Below, piece by piece: positions 26,074-35,865 of a stretch of DNA of 64,000 bases. This stretch comes from Pseudomonas alliivorans. Lineage in GTDB: Bacteria > Pseudomonadota > Gammaproteobacteria > Pseudomonadales > Pseudomonadaceae. The translations under genes and the position numbers were made by a program. Where the stretch lies: positions 744,001 to 808,000 of the forward strand of contig NZ_JAFFZW010000001.1 in assembly GCF_017826695.1 (NCBI RefSeq), given 5' to 3'. The notes under the pieces are model-generated. The model was given only the letters and a program-made list of their open reading frames with translations. It was not told the DNA's origin and searched no databases. Every line of letters starts with the position of its first letter. The first letter of the stretch is position 1.

Positions 26074-27270
26074 TTATCCTTTGCAAACCGCCGCAATCGC
26101 CTGCGCCAGCTGATCCAGGCGGCTCGCATCGATACCGGCCATGTTAGCTCGTCCATCATTGACCATGTACACGCTTTGCTCCTCACGCAGCCGGGTGACC
26201 TGCTCGCGGGTGATACCGGTGTAGGAAAACATGCCGCGTTGCTGTGCGATGTGGGCAAAGCGCTCAGCCAGCCCCAGCGGCGTCAGGGCCTCGATCAGTC
26301 CGCTGCGCAGTTGCGCCACGCGCTGGCGCATTTCTTCAACCTCGTCCGCCCACAGGCTTTTCAGTTCGGGGTCACCCAGAATCTCGGCCACCACCGCCGC
26401 GCCATGATCCGGTGGGTTCGACCAGAGATTACGCGCGATACTTGCCAGCTGACTGCGCACATCCAGCAGCTTTTGCGCATCGTCGGTGCAGACGATCAGC
26501 GCGCCGGTTCGCTCGCGGTACAGCCCGAAGTTCTTCGAACACGAACTGGTGATCAGCAATTCCGGCAGCGTTTCGGCGAACAGGCGAACCGCCCAGGCAT
26601 CGTCTTCCAGTCCGTCGCCGAACCCCTGATAAGCAAAGTCGATCAACGGCAAAAGCTCGCGGCTCTGCACGATCTCCAGCACTGCACGCCAGTCAGCGTG
26701 AGACAGGTCAAAGCCGGTCGGGTTATGGCAGCAGGCATGCAGTAACACCACGTCGCCCTGCGGAACCTGGCGCAGCGCGTCGAGCATGCCATCTACGTTC
26801 AGCCGGTTGTCGCTGCCGACGTAGGGGTAATGGCCAACCTTCAGGCCAGCCTTGTCAAAGATGGTCTCATGCAGAGGCCAGGTCGGGTCGCTCAGCCAGA
26901 TGCCTTTACCAGGCAGGCACTGAGCGATGAAGTCTGCCGCCAGACGCAACGCGCCGGTACCGCCCGGCGTCTGGGCGGCGCCTGCACGCTTTGCCTCGAT
27001 GAGCGGCGAATCGATCCCCAGCACCAGTTCGCTGATCAACGTGCCGAAGCGCGGCTCGCCGTGACTGCCGATGTAGGTTTTGGTCATCTGCCGGTCGACC
27101 AGCCGCTGTTCCGCCGCTTTCACTGCTCGCGGTACCGGCGTCTGGCCCTGTGAATCCTTGTAGACACCCACGCCCAGGTCGAACTTGTGGGGGTTCGCGT
27201 CGTTGGCGTAAGCCTCGATCAGACCCAGGATCGGATCGCCCGGTACACGCTGGATGTCCCTGAAATGCAT
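26074..27270 (-). CDS. phhC: Aromatic amino acid aminotransferase
   Basis: A 398-residue class I PLP aminotransferase of the AspC/TyrB subgroup. It carries the PLP-lysine motif SCSKNFGLYRERTG, the CHNPTGFDLS segment and the YQGFGDGLEDD region. In the phh operon it transaminates tyrosine and phenylalanine to the 2-oxo acids, feeding the homogentisate route. The ATG at 27270 shares one base with the phhB stop (TAATG), so the genes are translationally coupled. Confidence 0.93.
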   Translation of the reverse strand: MHFRDIQRVPGDPILGLIEAYANDANPHKFDLGVGVYKDSQGQTPVPRAVKAAEQRLVDRQMTKTYIGSHGEPRFGTLISELVLGIDSPLIEAKRAGAAQTPGGTGALRLAADFIAQCLPGKGIWLSDPTWPLHETIFDKAGLKVGHYPYVGSDNRLNVDGMLDALRQVPQGDVVLLHACCHNPTGFDLSHADWRAVLEIVQSRELLPLIDFAYQGFGDGLEDDAWAVRLFAETLPELLITSSCSKNFGLYRERTGALIVCTDDAQKLLDVRSQLASIARNLWSNPPDHGAAVVAEILGDPELKSLWADEVEEMRQRVAQLRSGLIEALTPLGLAERFAHIAQQRGMFSYTGITREQVTRLREEQSVYMVNDGRANMAGIDASRLDQLAQAIAAVCKG

Positions 27271-27626
27271 TATTTACGTCCCTCTGCGTCCTTGGCCACC
27301 TCGTTAGTGCGGGCGGCCATGATGAAGTCATTGCGATGCAGCCCCTTGATTGAGTGGCTCCACCAGGTCACGGTCACTTTGCCCCATTCGGTCAGCAGGC
27401 CAGGGTGATGGCCTTCCGCTTCGGCAATTTCCCCGACCGCGTTGGTAAAGGCCAGGGCGAACTTGAAGTTCTTGAACAGGAAAACTTTTTCCAGCTGCAT
27501 CACGCTGTCGCGTACTTCGATGTTCCAGTCCGGAATCTGCTTGAGCAGTTCCGGCAGCTCCGCGTCGCTGACTTGCGGCGCGTCGGCACGGCAGGCTTCG
27601 CAGTGGGCTTGGTTGAGTGTAGTCAT
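27270..27626 (-). CDS. phhB: Pterin-4a-carbinolamine dehydratase
   Basis: PhhB recycles the pterin cofactor used by phenylalanine hydroxylase. The 118-residue protein has the conserved active-site segment [20 protein letters not shown] with paired His residues. It lies between phhA (40 bases upstream) and phhC (one-base overlap). Confidence 0.94.
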   Translation of the reverse strand: MTTLNQAHCEACRADAPQVSDAELPELLKQIPDWNIEVRDSVMQLEKVFLFKNFKFALAFTNAVGEIAEAEGHHPGLLTEWGKVTVTWWSHSIKGLHRNDFIMAARTNEVAKDAEGRK

Positions 27627-27666
27627 GAACAGGATTCCTTATGACGCGCGGCTGCCGATCAGGCGT

Positions 27667-28464
27667 TCAGGCCGCGTGGTGTTTAGGTTTGGGCGGAAAT
27701 TTTGGCGCATGCAGACTCATCTGCATACCGCGCTCGACCAGCCCCATGATGTCTTCCTGCGCCAGATCGAACAGGCGCTTGAGGTCGGGTAGAACAAAAT
27801 ACACCGGTTGCAGGATGTCGATGCGATAAGGCGTGCGCATCGCTTCGAGTGGATCGAAGGGCTGATGCTCAGGCGCCGGCGACAGGCTGTACACCGCCTC
27901 CCTGGGCGAAGACAGGATGCCGCCGCCGTAGATTTTGCGTCCCTGTGGCGTATCCACCAGCCCGAACTCGATGGTCATCCAGTACAGGCGGGCCAGGTAC
28001 ACCCGCTGTTCCTTGGTCGCGCTCAGGCCGAGCTTGCCGTAGGTGTGGGTGAATTCGGCGAACCAGGGATTGGTCAGCAGCGGGCAGTGACCGAAAATCT
28101 CGTGGAAGATGTCGGGTTCCTGCAGGTAATCCAGTTCTTCCTCAGTGCGTATGAACGTCGCGACAGGGAAGCGCTTGCTGGCCAGCAGTTCGAAAAAGGT
28201 CTGGAACGGAATCAGCGCAGGCACGCGTTCGACCTGCCAGCCAGTGGTCGCACCCAACACCTTGTTGATTTCGCCCAGTTGCGGAATCCGGTCGTGGGGC
28301 AGGCCAAGCTGCTCGATGCCGTCCAGATATTCCTGGCAGGCACGGCCTTCGATGACTTTCATCTGGCGGGTGATCAGCGTGTTCCACACCGCATGTTCGG
28401 CGGCCGGGTAATCGATGAAGCCCGCTGCGTCGGGCTCACGCGCTACGTAGTGCGTCTGGGCCAT
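27667..28464 (-). CDS. phhA: Phenylalanine-4-hydroxylase
   Basis: This non-haem iron, tetrahydropterin-dependent enzyme converts phenylalanine to tyrosine. The 265-residue bacterial form lacks the regulatory ACT domain of the animal enzyme. Iron ligands are His121 and His126 in HEIFGHCPLL and Glu166 in WMTIEFGL. The ATG at 28464 follows AGGAG. Just upstream of that site is AACAACAA on the sense strand, a likely Crc/Hfq target. It is the first gene of phhABC and is divergent from phhR. Confidence 0.95.
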   Translation of the reverse strand: MAQTHYVAREPDAAGFIDYPAAEHAVWNTLITRQMKVIEGRACQEYLDGIEQLGLPHDRIPQLGEINKVLGATTGWQVERVPALIPFQTFFELLASKRFPVATFIRTEEELDYLQEPDIFHEIFGHCPLLTNPWFAEFTHTYGKLGLSATKEQRVYLARLYWMTIEFGLVDTPQGRKIYGGGILSSPREAVYSLSPAPEHQPFDPLEAMRTPYRIDILQPVYFVLPDLKRLFDLAQEDIMGLVERGMQMSLHAPKFPPKPKHHAA

Positions 28465-28486
28465 GCTGGTCTCCTGAAGAGCGCTG

Positions 28487-28494
28487 TTGTTGTT
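28487..28494 (-). promoter_or_regulatory. CA motif (Crc/Hfq-type) in the phhA leader
   Basis: The minus strand reads AACAACAA, a full match to AANAANAA, about 10 bases before the phhA ribosome-binding site. This placement is typical for catabolite repression of translation in Pseudomonas. Confidence 0.55.
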
Positions 28495-28597
28495 ATGAGC
28501 TGTTTTCTATGCAAAGCGCAATGACCCAGAAATAGCGCAAATCCCGCGCAACGTCAGCGGACTGCGCTGCGCGGTCTCAATGATTTTCCCTTTCTTG

Positions 28598-28615
28598 CGT
28601 AACGAAAACTTTACG
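28598..28615. promoter_or_regulatory. PhhR/TyrR-type operator in the phhA-phhR interval
   Basis: CGTAAC-N6-TTTACG (28598-28615) resembles the TyrR-box TGTAAA-N6-TTTACA, with symmetric CGTAA/TTACG ends. It lies 134 bases from phhA and 120 from phhR, so it could serve activation of one and autoregulation of the other. Confidence 0.6.
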
Positions 28616-28704
28616 GATGCTTTGTCGAGTAGATGATTCGTGGTTCTGCTAGTCCGTCACTGTGCTGGGCTGTCACGTATTCTTGACGGTAAACTTCGCG
28701 CTAC

Positions 28705-28712
28705 AACAAAAA
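28705..28712 (+). promoter_or_regulatory. CA motif (Crc/Hfq-type) in the phhR leader
   Basis: AACAAAAA matches AANAANAA and lies 22 bases upstream of the phhR ATG, near its AGGA ribosome-binding site. Confidence 0.4.
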
Positions 28713-28734
28713 ACGCCCTGAGGAACAAGCATCC

Positions 28735-30294
28735 ATGCGTATCAAGGTCCATTGCCAGAATCGCATCGGTATTCTTCGAGACATTCTTGACCTGCTGGTC
28801 GCCTACGGGGTCAACGTGGCCAGGGGTGAGGTGGGCGGTGAGCATGGCGATGCCATCTACCTGCACTGTCCAAACCTGATCAACCTGCAGTTCCAGGCCT
28901 TGCGTCCCCGGTTCGAGGCGATCGCCGGGGTGTTCGGCGTCAAGCGCGTCGGATTGATGCCCAGCGAACGGCGGCACATGGAGCTGAACGCCTTGCTGGG
29001 CGCGCTGGAGTTCCCGGTGCTGTCCATCGACATGGCCGGTGCCATCGTGGCCGCCAATCGGGCGGCAGCCCAGTTGCTCGGTGTGCGGGTCGATGAGGTG
29101 CCGGGCATTGCGCTGTCACGCTACGCTGAGGATTTCGATCTCCCCGCGCTGGTGCGTGCCAACAAGTCGCGGATCAACGGCCTGCGCATCAAGGTGCGTG
29201 GCGATGTGTTTCTGGCCGATATCGCGCCGTTGCAGTCGGAGCATGACGACAGCGAGGCGATGTCTGGCGCAGTGTTGACGCTGCACCGGGCCGACCGGGT
29301 AGGCGAGCGCATCTATCACGTGCGTAAGCAGGAATTGCGCGGCTTTGACAGCATCTTCCAGAGTTCGAAAGTCATGGCTGCGGTGGTGCGTGAGGCGCGC
29401 CGCATGGCTCCGCTGGATGCGCCGTTGCTGATCGAGGGTGAGACCGGAACCGGCAAGGAACTGCTGGCTCGCGCCTGCCACCTGTCCAGCCCGCGCGGTC
29501 AGTCGCCGCTGATGGCGCTGAATTGCGCGGGACTGTCCGAATCCATGGCTGAGACCGAGCTGTTCGGTTACGACCCCGGTGCGTTCGAAGGCGCACGCGT
29601 GGAAGGACGGCTGGGCCTGCTGGAACTGACGGCGGGCGGCACGCTGTTTCTCGATGGCGTCGGCGAACTGAGCGCGCGCATGCAGGCCAAGTTGCTGCGC
29701 TTCATTCAGGATGGCTGCTTTCGCCGGGTGGGCAGCGACGAGGACATGTACCTCGATGTACGCGTGATGTGCTCGACGCAGGTCGATCTGTCCGAGCTCT
29801 GCGCCCAGGGTGTTTTCCGGCAGGACCTTTACCACCGGCTCAACGTGCTGACGCTGCACATTCCGCCGCTGCGCGAATGCCTGGATGGCCTGACGCCTCT
29901 GGTCGAGCACTTTCTCGATCAGGCCAGTCGCCAGATCGGCTGTGGGTTGCCGGGGATTGCACCTGCCGCCATGAAACGACTCAGTCAGTATCACTGGCCG
30001 GGCAATGTGCGACAGTTGGAGAATGTGTTGTTTCAGGCTGTTTCATTGTGCGACGGCGCTCAGGTACAGGCCGAACATATTCGGCTACCCGATTATGGCG
30101 TGCGACAGACATTGAGCGATGTTTCGCTGGATGGCGGACTTGACGCCATTATCGGGCGATTCGAGAAGTCGGTGCTGGAACAACTGTATGCGCAATATCC
30201 CAGCAGTCGACAACTGGGTAAAAGACTGGGTGTTTCACATACAACCATTGCCAACAAGTTGCGTGAATATGAAGTAGGCAAGCAGATTGAATAA
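28735..30294 (+). CDS. phhR: TyrR-like regulator of aromatic amino acid catabolism
   Basis: A 519-residue TyrR/PhhR protein: N-terminal ACT-like region (1-72), PAS domain (about 80-185), AAA+ domain (about 205-440) and a C-terminal helix-turn-helix (SRQLGKRLGVSHTTIANKLR). Walker A is GETGTGKE (235-242). The sigma-54 contact loop reads GAFEGA (282-287), not GAFTGA, and Walker B reads LFLDGVGEL with Gly308 where a catalytic Glu is expected. It therefore probably does not drive sigma-54 open-complex formation and acts on sigma-70 promoters, as reported for P. putida PhhR. It is divergent from phhABC. Confidence 0.93.
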   Translation: MRIKVHCQNRIGILRDILDLLVAYGVNVARGEVGGEHGDAIYLHCPNLINLQFQALRPRFEAIAGVFGVKRVGLMPSERRHMELNALLGALEFPVLSIDMAGAIVAANRAAAQLLGVRVDEVPGIALSRYAEDFDLPALVRANKSRINGLRIKVRGDVFLADIAPLQSEHDDSEAMSGAVLTLHRADRVGERIYHVRKQELRGFDSIFQSSKVMAAVVREARRMAPLDAPLLIEGETGTGKELLARACHLSSPRGQSPLMALNCAGLSESMAETELFGYDPGAFEGARVEGRLGLLELTAGGTLFLDGVGELSARMQAKLLRFIQDGCFRRVGSDEDMYLDVRVMCSTQVDLSELCAQGVFRQDLYHRLNVLTLHIPPLRECLDGLTPLVEHFLDQASRQIGCGLPGIAPAAMKRLSQYHWPGNVRQLENVLFQAVSLCDGAQVQAEHIRLPDYGVRQTLSDVSLDGGLDAIIGRFEKSVLEQLYAQYPSSRQLGKRLGVSHTTIANKLREYEVGKQIE

Positions 30295-30318
30295 CGCCGC
30301 GCGTTATTGAAAAACCTG

Positions 30319-30340
30319 CGCCTGTAACAGGCGTGTTTCA
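30319..30340 (+). terminator. Terminator-like hairpins after phhR
   Basis: CGCCTG-TAA-CAGGCG (30319-30333) is followed by TGTTTCA. A second hairpin, AATAACGC/GCGTTATT, overlaps the stop codon at 30290-30308. Confidence 0.55.
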
Positions 30341-30403
30341 GGAGGCGCCCCGCATGATGATCTGCACAATAACCTGCGAGGCGTCGCGCCAGACGAGCAC
30401 GTG

Positions 30404-30670
30404 TCAGCCGTTGCTGCAACCGTTACCCATGACCTGATAACTCATGATGTGCTGTTTGCCGTGCGAGTCTTCGTAGACCATGCGGGCCGGGACGACCTGG
30501 CAGACATTGGGGATCTGGCTGGTGGAAATGACCCTGGCGATATCCAGATGAGTGCCATAGGTATATTCCTCGACGCGTGCCTGTTGAGCGGCGACCTTGG
30601 TTTGCGACTCTTCGGCCATGGCCAGTGTACTGAGACCGCAAAGTGCCAGAATCGCGAATGAAGCTTTCAT
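30404..30670 (-). CDS. DUF2790-family secreted small protein
   Basis: An 88-residue protein with a clear signal peptide (MKASFAILALCGLSTLAMA, cleavage before EES). The mature part has the Pseudomonas DUF2790 pattern: TYGTHLDIARVIS, then CQVVPARMVYEDSHG and a C-terminal MGNGCSNG. Two mature Cys residues could form a periplasmic disulphide. Function is unknown; several paralogues normally occur per genome. It stands alone. Confidence 0.85.
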   Translation of the reverse strand: MKASFAILALCGLSTLAMAEESQTKVAAQQARVEEYTYGTHLDIARVISTSQIPNVCQVVPARMVYEDSHGKQHIMSYQVMGNGCSNG

Positions 30671-31008
30671 TGCTGCTTACCTTCTTGAGTGCGAGCGAAT
30701 GCGCCTGACGAATGATTGCATTCAGGAAACATTACGATGGGTTTGAACCGTGCCTGTGGGGGGCTGTTGGTGTTTGCCATGTTGGCGGAAGTGATTCTAG
30801 GCTTCTGGCCGGGCGACATATATAAAGGGTTTTGATAAGCCTTTTCATCGAAACGGTAACAATCCTTTGATGGTGCCTGCGGTCATGCCGTGTGTGCATA
30901 CGTGAATCAGGCTGCCCGGGCCGGTAAGACCAACGTCGAATGGTCCTGTCAGGTAGGTCGGGATACAACGGACTCATAAAACAACAACTATCCACCGAGG
31001 TAACCAAG
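30671..31008. other. 338-bp divergent region between the DUF2790 gene and acs
   Basis: No gene is supported. It contains the acs leader with the CA motif and AT-rich tracts (30815-30860) compatible with promoters. I cannot assign specific promoter boxes. Confidence 0.5.
30980..30987 (+). promoter_or_regulatory. CA motif (Crc/Hfq-type) in the acs leader
   Basis: AACAACAA fully matches AANAANAA and lies 9 bases before the GAGG ribosome-binding site (30997-31000) of acs, a position expected for Hfq/Crc translational repression. Confidence 0.6.
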
Positions 31009-32964
<1,956 letters not shown>

Positions 32965-32989
32965 CAGGCAGTCCTGCTCCATTTTGGTC

Positions 32990-33015
32990 CATTCCCGCGC
33001 GCCTGCGCGGGAATG
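32990..33015 (+). terminator. Hairpin after acs
   Basis: CATTCCCGCGC (32990-33000) pairs perfectly with GCGCGGGAATG (33005-33015) around a 4-base loop, 25 bases after the stop. There is no T-run; it may also be a dispersed palindrome. Confidence 0.6.
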
Positions 33016-33437
33016 CCTACCGCAACCCAGTGTCCCCAGCGGTGCGGTGCACTTCAGTGATCCTTCCCACTCCGCGCTCATCGTTCTGCACGAGTCTTGC
33101 TGTCACCAACGGGCTGTGGGTATGCCTTCAGTCGCTTGGCATTGATTTGCGCAGCATCAAATATTCCGGCCGGGATATATCGACCTGTTACGTGTCTACC
33201 CGCCGTTTCTTCCGCCTGCTTCCTTGTGGGACACTCGTTCCGTTATTTGTAGGAATAAGCTGATCCCCAAGGTCGCTCTCCGAATCGATCACACGCTGGG
33301 CTTGCCGGATTAGAAGGCTTTGCCAATAATGGGCGCGCTTTTTGCTGCTTCAACAGGTTGAGCCTGTCCTGCTGGATCACGGGATTCCAGCTTCGTCAAC
33401 AGGGGCGGGGTGCTTTTCAGGTGCTTCTGTAACTTGT

Positions 33438-33453
33438 TGTCGCATTGAAGAAA
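33438..33453 (+). promoter_or_regulatory. ArgR-type half-site upstream of aotJ
   Basis: TGTCGC (33438-33443) followed after 8 bases by AA (33452-33453) fits the P. aeruginosa ArgR half-site TGTCGC-N8-AA. A degenerate TGTCGT lies 31 bases downstream. ArgR activates the aot operon in P. aeruginosa. Confidence 0.6.
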
Positions 33454-33616
33454 TATCGACTTCGAGCCTGTCGTTAAAATGCCCCTCACTCGTCAGAGGC
33501 CGGTGACCCGAAACACGGTATCGGATGCCTGATGTCGCTCTCTCTGGATGGTCCTTTCGCATAATGGGCGCTGCCCACTCTGCCACTTGTCGTGCTTTAC
33601 CGATGGAGTTCTGTAA

Positions 33617-34393
33617 ATGAAAAAGCTCATGCTTATTGGCGCGCTGGCGTTGTCCGTGCTTGCCCAGCCGACATTCGCTGACGAAAAGCCGCTGAAAATC
33701 GGTATTGAAGCCGCGTACCCTCCGTTCGCCTCCAAGGCCCCGGACGGCAGCATCGTCGGTTTCGACTACGACATCGGCAACGCGCTGTGTGAAGAAATGA
33801 AAGCCAAGTGCACGTGGGTCGAGCAAGAGTTCGACGGCCTGATCCCTGCGCTGAAAGTCCGCAAGATCGACGCGATCCTGTCTTCGATGTCCATCACCGA
33901 AGACCGCAAGAAGTCCGTGGACTTCACCGGCAAGTACTACAATTCCCCGGCTCGTCTGGTCATGAAGGAAGGCACCACGGTCAGCGACAACCTGGCTGAG
34001 CTCAAGGGCAAGAAGATCGGCGTGCAGCGTGGTTCGATCCATGAGCGCTTCGCTCGTGAAACGCTGGCGCCGCTGGGTGTCGAAGTGACGCCATACGGTT
34101 CGCAGAACGAAATCTATCTGGACATCGGTGCCGGTCGTCTGGACGGTACAGTGGCTGACGCGACCCTGCTGCAGGACGGCTTCCTGAAAACCGACGCTGG
34201 CAAAGGCTATGCGTTCGTCGGCCCGTCGTTCACTGACCCGAAATACTTCGGCGACGGCATCGGCATCGCTGTGCGCAAGGGTGACAAGGCCAACCTTGAC
34301 CGCATCAATGCCGCCATCGCTGCAATCCGTGCCAACGGCAAGTACAAGGCAATCCAGGACAAGTACTTCGACTTCGACATCTACGGCAAATAA
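33617..34393 (+). CDS. aotJ: Arginine/ornithine ABC transporter periplasmic binding protein
   Basis: A 258-residue HisJ/LAO-type binding protein with a signal peptide ([20 protein letters not shown], cleavage before DEKPLK) and no lipobox, so it is free in the periplasm. Family segments include [19 protein letters not shown] and [18 protein letters not shown] 33617 follows GGAG. The permease genes follow after an intrinsic terminator, which would keep binding-protein mRNA in excess. Arginine or ornithine specificity is inferred from the aotJQMOP-argR order. Confidence 0.92.
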   Translation: MKKLMLIGALALSVLAQPTFADEKPLKIGIEAAYPPFASKAPDGSIVGFDYDIGNALCEEMKAKCTWVEQEFDGLIPALKVRKIDAILSSMSITEDRKKSVDFTGKYYNSPARLVMKEGTTVSDNLAELKGKKIGVQRGSIHERFARETLAPLGVEVTPYGSQNEIYLDIGAGRLDGTVADATLLQDGFLKTDAGKGYAFVGPSFTDPKYFGDGIGIAVRKGDKANLDRINAAIAAIRANGKYKAIQDKYFDFDIYGK

Positions 34394-34416
34394 AACTGCC
34401 GCAGGGTACTGACCGA

Positions 34417-34454
34417 AATGGCGCAAACAGACTCGCTGGCTTGCGCCATTTTTT
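34417..34454 (+). terminator. Intrinsic terminator between aotJ and aotQ
   Basis: AATGGCGCAA (34417-34426) pairs perfectly with TTGCGCCATT (34441-34450) and continues into a T-run (TTTTTT to 34454). It sits 24 bases after aotJ and 23 before aotQ, so only part of the transcripts should reach the permease genes. Confidence 0.85.
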
Positions 34455-34476
34455 ATTCCACGCTTGAGGACCGCAC

Positions 34477-35169
34477 ATGATGTTGAAAGGCTACGGGGCT
34501 GTGATCCTCGAAGGTGCCTGGCTGACGTTGCAGTTGGCGCTGTCATCGATGGCCCTGGCGATCGTTCTCGGTCTGATTGGCGTGGCGCTTCGTCTGTCGC
34601 CGGTGCGCTGGCTGGCCTGGATGGGCGATCTGTACAGCACCGTGATCCGCGGTATTCCCGATCTGGTTCTGATTCTGCTGATTTTCTATGGCGGTCAGGA
34701 TCTGCTCAATCGTGTCGCGCCGATGCTGGGTTTCGAGGATTACATCGATCTCGACCCGTTCGCGGCCGGTATCTGCACACTGGGCTTCATTTTTGGCGCT
34801 TACCTGTCCGAGACGTTCCGTGGCGCGTTCATCGCCATCCCCAAGGGGCAGGCCGAGGCTGGCATGGCGTATGGCATGAGCAGCGGCAAAGTGTTTTTCC
34901 GCATATTGGTGCCGCAGATGATCCGTCTGGCGATTCCCGGTTTCACCAATAACTGGCTGGTACTGACCAAGGCTACCGCGCTGATTTCCGTGGTAGGTCT
35001 GCAGGACATGATGTTCAAGGCCAAGCAGGCGGCCGATGCCACCCGCGAACCCTTCACCTTTTTTCTTGCGGTCGCAGCGATGTACCTGGTGATTACCAGC
35101 GTTTCGCTGCTGGCCCTGCGTTATCTGGAAAAACGCTACTCCGTGGGCGTCAGGGCGGCTGACCTATGA
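34477..35169 (+). CDS. aotQ: Arginine/ornithine ABC transporter permease
   Basis: A 230-residue HisQ-type permease with about five helices and the EAA loop (ETFRGAFIAIPKGQAEAGMA) that contacts the ATPase AotP. The stop codon region overlaps the aotM start by four bases (ATGA), showing coupling. It forms the membrane channel with AotM. Confidence 0.92.
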   Translation: MMLKGYGAVILEGAWLTLQLALSSMALAIVLGLIGVALRLSPVRWLAWMGDLYSTVIRGIPDLVLILLIFYGGQDLLNRVAPMLGFEDYIDLDPFAAGICTLGFIFGAYLSETFRGAFIAIPKGQAEAGMAYGMSSGKVFFRILVPQMIRLAIPGFTNNWLVLTKATALISVVGLQDMMFKAKQAADATREPFTFFLAVAAMYLVITSVSLLALRYLEKRYSVGVRAADL

Positions 35170-35864
35170 TCTTCGACTACAACGTCATCTGGGAAAGCCT
35201 GCCGCTGTACTTCGGCGGTCTGCTGGTGACCCTCAAGCTGCTGGCGATTTCCCTGGGCTTTGGTCTGCTCGCGGCCTTGCCGCTGGGCCTGATGCGGGTG
35301 TCTAAAAATCCGTGGGTGAACATGCCGGCCTGGCTGTACACCTACGTGATTCGCGGCACGCCGATGCTGGTGCAGCTGTTTCTGATCTATTACGGCCTGG
35401 CTCAATTCGAAGCCGTGCGCGAAAGTTTTCTGTGGCCATGGCTGTCCAGCGCGACGTTTTGTGCCTGTCTGGCCTTCGCCGTGAATACCAGCGCCTACAC
35501 CGCCGAGATCATTGCAGGCAGCCTCAAGGCAACGCCTGCCGGTGAAATCGAAGCGGCGCGGGCGATGGGCATGTCGCGCACGAAAATGTACCGCCGCATT
35601 CTGCTGCCCTCGGCCCTGCGCCGGGCGCTGCCGCAGTACAGCAACGAAGTGATCATGATGCTGCAGACCACCAGTCTGGCGTCCATCGTGACCCTTATCG
35701 ATATCACCGGCGCGGCCCGTACGGTCAACGCCCAGTTCTACCTGCCTTTCGAGGCGTACATCACCGCAGGCGTTTTCTATCTGTGCCTGACATTCATTCT
35801 GGTGCGACTGTTCAAGATGGCCGAACGTCGCTGGCTGGGCTACATGGCCCCACGGAAGGTCTGA
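35166..35864 (+). CDS. aotM: Arginine/ornithine ABC transporter permease
   Basis: A 232-residue HisM-type permease with five predicted helices and the EAA loop (AGSLKATPAGEIEAARAMGM). It pairs with AotQ. The following gene aotO begins two bases after its stop. Confidence 0.92.
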   Translation: MIFDYNVIWESLPLYFGGLLVTLKLLAISLGFGLLAALPLGLMRVSKNPWVNMPAWLYTYVIRGTPMLVQLFLIYYGLAQFEAVRESFLWPWLSSATFCACLAFAVNTSAYTAEIIAGSLKATPAGEIEAARAMGMSRTKMYRRILLPSALRRALPQYSNEVIMMLQTTSLASIVTLIDITGAARTVNAQFYLPFEAYITAGVFYLCLTFILVRLFKMAERRWLGYMAPRKV

Positions 35865-35865
35865 A

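Larger units (their letters stand above)
32965..33616. other. 652-bp intergenic region between acs and aotJ
   Basis: The largest gene-free stretch in the window. It begins with the acs hairpin and ends with the aotJ promoter and an ArgR-type box (33438-33453). The middle (33030-33400) has no convincing frame, RNA gene or repeat that I can identify; codon structure is absent. Confidence 0.6.

Noticed and set aside
25872..26147. 91-residue plus-strand frame near the end of phhC
   Set aside because: It overlaps the 3' end of phhC antisense and has no clear ribosome-binding site or recognisable sequence.
28465..28734. Possible sigma-54 promoter for phhA
   Set aside because: The best candidate on the minus strand has TTGCGC where TGGCAC is needed and loses the invariant GG. 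With the changed PhhR AAA+ motifs, sigma-54 control is unlikely.
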